The notes under the pieces: generated by a model
What the model saw: the letters and a program-made list of their open reading frames with translations, nothing else
Database searches by the model: none
Told to the model about the DNA's origin: nothing
In this document: positions 59,056 to 64,000 of the stretch, piece after piece
Layout of the letters: every line of letters begins with the position of its first letter
Position numbering within the stretch: the first letter of the stretch is position 1
DNA from: Ceratotherium simum simum
Taxonomy: Eukaryota; Chordata; Mammalia; Perissodactyla; Rhinocerotidae
DNA length: 64,000 nucleotides
Reading direction: 5' to 3'
Assembly (NCBI RefSeq): GCF_000283155.1
Contig: NW_004454175.1
Location: 5,278,972-5,342,971, forward strand
Translations under genes and position numbers: made by a program

Positions 59056-60869
59056 GATGCAACCCATTATAGCATTATAATCTGTTTTTAGAAGACTTGG
59101 TAATCCAGGGGGGAAGAAGTTAGTAAAGGTAGCTAAGGAAAATGTCCAACCAGCAAAGATTGCTAGGTCCTTCCAGAAATCCTGACACTGTAAATAGGAC
59201 CAGTTCATGAGTAGGTGACCTGTGTCATCACACAGGGCTCTGTGTTTAGAAAGGCCCCATGCTTGGTTTCATGCTCTGCTGTTGCTGTATTGAAATCTCA
59301 ATAATTTTTAAGAAAGGCCTCTACATTTTCATTTTGCACTGGGTCCCAAAATTATGTAGCTGGGCCTTCCGTAAAAGCCAACAAAGTGAGAGTAAAGTTT
59401 ATAGAAAACAGAACCTTGGCTTCCTTGAGAAGCCAAAAGGTGGTTGAGTCTTAGTGTCAGGGGCACATGGCTCTCTGGAATAGAGTCAGGTTGGATGCCA
59501 CAGACAGGAGATATGCCAGGGGAAAACTTTCTAGGTGAGATGCTTTTTCTTCCCCTCTGTCTGGTAATTGCTTGTCAACACACCTTTTCAGGACAGAAAA
59601 TAGTAGCCCCAGCCCAGTACCAGCCAGAGGGGAGAAACAACCTCAGGATAGCACTGGAATCTGACCAGGTGGATAGCTAATATATGAGAGGTAAGCAACC
59701 TGACCTGTTCCTTAGTGTGCCCTCTTCAACTCTCCACCATGTGAACTGGATAGAATAGAACCCAAGGAAATGGGTCTTGGAACAAAGCAGGGTCAAGAGT
59801 CCAACCAGTGGGAGGTCCTCCAAGGGGTCCCCTCCTTTGTATGTGCCCGGGATAGGGGGGCAAACGGGGAATGGTTAAGCCCTAATTACAACAGAATCTC
59901 TCCATACTTAAGGGCACCCTCTCAACTCACCCAGAAGGGGACAGGTTACAGCACTGGCTTTCACATCTCCCATACCTCACCAATCAAAATTGCTGATATG
60001 CCAAAGAAATATTAACTCACAGGAAAAAATAACATCTGATGAGCACAAGCAACACACTGAAATTACCTAAATCAGAGGAAGCAGAATTAATGCACTGGAC
60101 AGACCAAAAATGTAATATATGAATAAAGTATACCTTAAGATATAAGGAAGGATATTGGACAGATGAGGCAGGAGAAAAGAGTTATAAAAAAGAACCAATA
60201 CGAGAAATTGGGCATGAAAAATGTAGTAGCTGAATGAAAAACTCAGCAGGCAGGCCAAATAGCAGAAGGAGTGTGTAGAAGAGTCAGTGAACTAGATCAG
60301 GTGTTAGGAAGGGATAAACAAGTGAGAGGCAGTTAAAGTTATGAAGGATGGAAGTAGAACATCACTATCTATGTGACAGGACTTTCCCAAGTTATACCGC
60401 ATCTAAGAATTACCATAATGAAGAACTCAGAGAGTGATGTAAACTAGAGGCAAGCAGTGTGGTGGGAAGAAACACAATGAGATCTACTCCTTAATGCCAG
60501 TTATGCAAATTGAAAACATGTAACTCCGTATATATTTTAAGACTGGGAATTTGTCTAAAGACACATATTGAACCCAATAGAGTGTGTGCCTGTGAGAATG
60601 AGAACGTGAGGGGGTTAGAGAATGAAGGGGGAAATAATAAAATAAACAAAGAGAGTGGCCAAGCCAGAGACTTATGATGAATTAAAGAGTTTGTGTAACT
60701 CCCCTCTGAGGGCCAAAATTTTTTAAAAATAAAGAAATAAAGACAATGGATGGATAGATTAGTAAAAGGAGGATAAGTGATTATCTAAAGTCACTAGAGA
60801 ATCACAGAAGGAAAATAAAAGAATGTTTCTTTCTTCTTCACAGTTTAAAAGGGCTTAATAAACAGACAT

Positions 60870-60965
60870 GAATCAAATATCCTTTTTGTACCAGGCACTG
60901 TCCCAGGTGCTGAGAATACCAAGATGAATGAGATACCGCCTCCACTTTTAAGAAAAGTTGTTATT
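60870..60965 (-). mobile_element. L2 3' end
   Basis: Reverse-complement L2: TACCAGGCACTGTCCCAGGT, then GAGAATACCAAGATGAATGA. Confidence 0.7.
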
Positions 60966-61749
60966 TTCCCAATCTAGTCCCACTCCTTTCAGCCAGCTCT
61001 GAAAAGGTGATTTTTTACACTCATGTTGCTTTAAATATAAGAAGCGTAACTGATATTGTAATCTAAATCCTGTCTCCTTTATGGGATCTGAAGATTAAAG
61101 GGAGTTTTGAGGTCATCTAGGCCCACCTTCCACTGCCTCAGGAATCTCTTCTATTTCCCAACCTTTGGAAGTTTACTTCCCTGTAATGACCAGGCATTGT
61201 TAGCATTTCTTTCCTATGGAATGGCTGTGGGTAAGTATTAATTACCTCTGAGACAATGTGGTTTAGTCTCTCTTCTCTGGGTTAAACATTGCTGGGACCT
61301 TTAATTCTTGTCATAGACAAACTGGCCTGATCATTATTTTGCTTTATTCAGGAAGAACCACCATGTCCTAACCAACTGCTCACATCCCATCCAGCTGCTC
61401 CAACCTCATTTTTCTGGAAAGCCATCCCAGATCACTCCAGAACAGAGCAACACTGCATCCTCTGCATTTACACTGAGGGGTCTCTCTCAACCCATATGAT
61501 TCAGAGACCTCTGCTACCTTGAACAACCAGTTATCTTGTCGTTGGATTTTCTAGTGTCCACAACGATGGAAAGCGTCTTAAAAACCTTTTAATCAACAAG
61601 TTGTGTTTGAGTATTCATCTCTATTTGGTTGATCAAGTCTAAATAGTTACTCAATATTTTGGTAATCTCTAAAGATACTATTGAGATTGAGGGCTCCATA
61701 GACTAGCCCATAGTTTGGAAGGAAAATCTTACACCATAAAGAATGCTTT

Positions 61750-61960
61750 GGGCCAGCCCCGTGGCTTAGCGCTTAAGTGCGCGCGCTCCGCTGCTGGCGG
61801 CCCGGGTTCGGATCCCGGGGGGCACCAACGCACCACTTCTCTGGCCATGCTGAGGCCGTGTCCCACATACAGCAACTAGAAAGATGTGCAACTATGACAT
61901 ACAACTATCTACCGGGGCTTTGGGGGAAAAATGAATAAATAAAATTATAAAAAAAAAAAA
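61750..61960 (+). mobile_element. ERE SINE, ERE1-like, well preserved
   Basis: Head GGGCCAGCCCCGTGGCTTAG, B box GGGTTCGGATCCC, GGGGCTTTGGGGG and a tail ending in a long A run. It is flanked by a perfect 12-bp duplication, AAAGAATGCTTT, at 61738-61749 and 61961-61972. It is among the least decayed EREs here. Confidence 0.95.
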
Positions 61961-62399
61961 AAAGAATGCTTTAAGAAAAGTGATAAAACAGGGACTCCCA
62001 GCAAAGCAAACTAATACCTTTAAATACTCCCAAATTTATTCTCAAAGATGATAATAGAGAAATAGGCTTCTCTGCCTCGGTTTCCAAAACCAGTTCAGCT
62101 TGAAAACTACTTACTGAACACATGGTATAATGTTCAGCTTCTGCATAAGATCTATAACTGGTTTCTGAGTGGCTCAGGACCCTGAAAGGAAGCAGTTGAC
62201 TTGTCTAGAACATAATGGGGTTTATCAGGAATTTGTACCCTTTTATATAATATTTGCTTGGATATTCATATGGTTTAGCAGCTACATATAACCAAAACAT
62301 GTAATCCTGCAATATGAATTCATCCATATAAGGAAATATTTTCCAGCTAAAGGATATTAGGTTACATCGAAAAATATTTATGATAAAGTCATAAATGAA

Positions 62400-62600
62400 A
62401 AAAAAAAGCATGACTCTAATGTTGTGTTTCTAGAATTGTGTATGGGAGGGTTGAAAGGGAATGCATTAAAATATTAATAGCGGTTATCTCAATAATGCTT
62501 ATCTTTGGGTTGAAGGATTCATTTTTATATTCTTTTTATTTTTCTTATAGTTTTGAAATTTTCTATGATGCATTTTGTGTAATAAATATATATTATTAAA
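62400..62600 (+). mobile_element. L1M 3' UTR fragment
   Basis: Old L1 3' UTR pattern: ATTAATAGCGGTTATCTCAA, then a T-rich stretch and TTTTGAAATTTTCTATGATG. Confidence 0.55.
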
Positions 62601-63567
62601 AATTTATTTCTCAAACCCCTTATGCCTGTAATATAGGGATAATGATGGAAAGAATATCTATATTTTTCTATTTATGCACATCAGACCCACAAATGTGAAC
62701 TGTAAACTGTGACAGAAACTGTGCCCTACCAGAACTGAGGTTATATGTTCACAAATATTCTACTCCAAACTGTCCTCAGGGCTGTGAGCAACCATAATAA
62801 GTCCCCAGTTACTGTGAATATAACCCCAAAGTATTCAATTATGTGAATATACCATTTTGTTTGTTTGTTTTAAAGGAAGCAACCATCCTGTGCAATTCAG
62901 GTCATCTCTTGTGCTTAGCACTTAGGGATTTTGATAGAATTTTCACTGATAAAACTCGAGTCTGACACACACAGAACAAATTGTTGTATAACTTCAATGA
63001 AAAAACTAATTTCCTAAACAGATAAACCAAATGCTGAAAAATTTTAAAGAACTTAAAAAATCATCAGTGGTAGCAGTCTTTTGTAACTGAATCTTTTAGC
63101 AGTCCAGCAAATATTTAAACCAAACACTTTGAATACCTATGTTACTGCAGAGTTCAAAGAGAAGCAAAAAACTGTTTTAAACAAGCAAAAGCATCTGGAT
63201 CCCTATGAGGAGATTTCAGTCTAGACAAATGTAATCTATGCCTCCCCTGAACCCCGCTCAAATTTCATCCTCCCAAACACGTAAATATTTATTTGGTTTG
63301 TCTCCGTTATTTTCAACCATTGTCTAGTAGTGTTAGCCTCTTGTTTTCTAGAGCTTCCTGATTTAGCTGTAGAAGCTGTTGTTTTGTTCATTAAGACTCT
63401 AGAAGCCCCGTCAGTGGGCAGTGGTATTAGCTAATGCTATCAGAATCTTTTCTATATAAATAGTCGATTATTGAAAGAGAGTGTTTAGTACTCCTCTAAA
63501 TTACATATAGAAGCATATTCAAGAGAAGTCCATGCATTTTTCAATTATTTTTTAATGTGTCTCTTAC

Positions 63568-63684
63568 CTTTGCGTTTATTATCAGTTCTTCGTGCTTATG
63601 GATTAGCTCCTCATTGTCTGTAAGTGACGAACCTAGACTTTGTTCTTGTAAATCTCTTATGGTTTTCTGAAACCAACAAGTAAC
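63568..63684 (-). CDS. CCDC141: CCDC141 internal coding exon (first of six in window)
   Basis: Read on the minus strand, this 117-nt exon encodes 39 residues, starting [13 protein letters not shown] and ending HEELIINAK. It is flanked by a CTAG acceptor after a pyrimidine-rich tract and by a GTAAGA donor. Both ends are phase 0. I recognise the peptide as part of CCDC141 (CAMDI), a cytoplasmic coiled-coil and spectrin-repeat protein with a C-terminal Ig-like domain. The family protein is reported to bind DISC1 and myosin II and to act in neuronal migration; it lies next to TTN in mammals. The segment is charged and helical, as expected of a spectrin-like repeat. The preceding exon lies beyond base 64000, so the upstream phase is judged only from the acceptor position. 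The next exon is 29.4 kb away. Identification comes from recalled family sequence, not from a search. Confidence 0.88.
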
Positions 63685-64000
63685 CTAGGTAGGAAGCAAC
63701 AAAGAGAGATCAAATTTCAAATGATTAGAATAAGTGAGTAAAAAATCAGACATATTTCCTTAACCTTTGAAAACTTAAGCTACTTCAATTTCTCTTGACA
63801 TAAACTCATCTCATGTATTAAATTAATATGATTGGGTTTTTATTTTTTCTTCATTTCAATCTCTACATGCTTAAGAGAAAAAAAAACAAAATAATCCCTC
63901 AAAAGCATGAAAACAATATATCAGTTCAGTAAGATTACATGGCATGAAGAAAATAATTCAAAATCTCCTAACAAAGAAGAACCAAAATAGATTCTCACAC
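63685..64000 (-). other. CCDC141: CCDC141 intron, partial (upstream side)
   Basis: This is AT-rich intronic sequence before the first visible exon, including that exon's polypyrimidine tract and AG. No repeat family or further exon was recognised. Confidence 0.7.

Larger units (their letters stand above)
34157..63567 (-). other. CCDC141: CCDC141 intron, 29.4 kb, repeat-rich
   Basis: This intron runs between the first and second visible exons and contains eight of the twelve EREs, the longest L2 and L1 remnants, all three LTRs and the Tigger MITE, each listed separately. Stretches over 300 bases in which I recognise nothing firm include about 34160-35190, 36970-38900, 39180-40500, 45010-45780, 46140-46580, 48310-49060, 51330-52560, 58160-58920, 59060-60860, 60970-61740 and 62610-63560. 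48620-48940 and 59440-60000 are GC-richer and of higher complexity than their surroundings but do not encode a credible protein. No further CCDC141 exon is needed, because the flanking exons join in frame. Confidence 0.8.

Noticed and set aside
61340..61580. L2-like stretch with GGAAAGCCATCCCAGATCAC
   Set aside because: Only one phrase resembles the L2 C-terminal ORF; the rest does not follow the consensus order well enough to list.
1..64000. CRISPR arrays, phage modules, operons or another undescribed system
   Set aside because: The sequence is intronic mammalian DNA. The direct repeats are target duplications or SINE modules, and no regular spaced repeat array or gene cluster is present.

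Overview
This is a non-coding-rich stretch of a mammalian nuclear genome. It is almost certainly from a perissodactyl, most likely a horse, donkey or zebra. The main evidence is twelve copies of the tRNA-derived ERE SINE (equine repetitive element), most of them bounded by target-site duplications that can be read directly. The background of MIR, L2, L1M, MER5A, Tigger and MaLR copies is typical of any placental mammal. There are no bacterial genes, operons or CRISPR arrays, and no plausible protein-coding gene in one piece. The long open frames are chance frames or run through repeats.

The window lies inside one gene on the minus strand, recognised as CCDC141 (coiled-coil domain containing 141, also called CAMDI). 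Six internal coding exons can be placed to the base, in transcript order: 63568-63684, 33962-34156, 21247-21419, 8899-9040, 7067-7186 and 5157-5348. Each has an AG acceptor and a GT donor. Joined, they total 939 nt and read as 313 codons with no stop and no gap. Four of the five junctions are phase 0; the 21.2 kb to 9.0 kb junction is phase 2. The encoded segment is helical, charged and spectrin-repeat-like. Neither end of the gene is present: 5' exons lie beyond base 64000 and 3' exons lie before base 1.

Layout: 1-5156 is intron with an L1 3' end and a minus-strand L2 interrupted by a MIR and an L1. 5157-9040 carries three clustered exons separated by two short introns of about 1.7 kb. 9041-21246 is a 12.2 kb intron with an L1M 5' fragment, one ERE, MIRs and L2s. 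21247-34156 holds two exons around a 12.5 kb intron with three EREs. 34157-63567 is a 29.4 kb intron that is the repeat-rich heart of the window: eight EREs, long L2 composites, several L1 remnants, one MaLR LTR, two other retroviral LTRs and a Tigger MITE nested in an L1. The last exon is at 63.6 kb.

Every L1 fragment whose strand could be read is on the plus strand, antisense to CCDC141. I found no undescribed biological system. The points worth a second look are mostly insertion histories (read-through SINE tail, long duplication around an L1 stub, 5'-truncated SINE, nested elements, inverted SINE pairs) and the exon-phase pattern.
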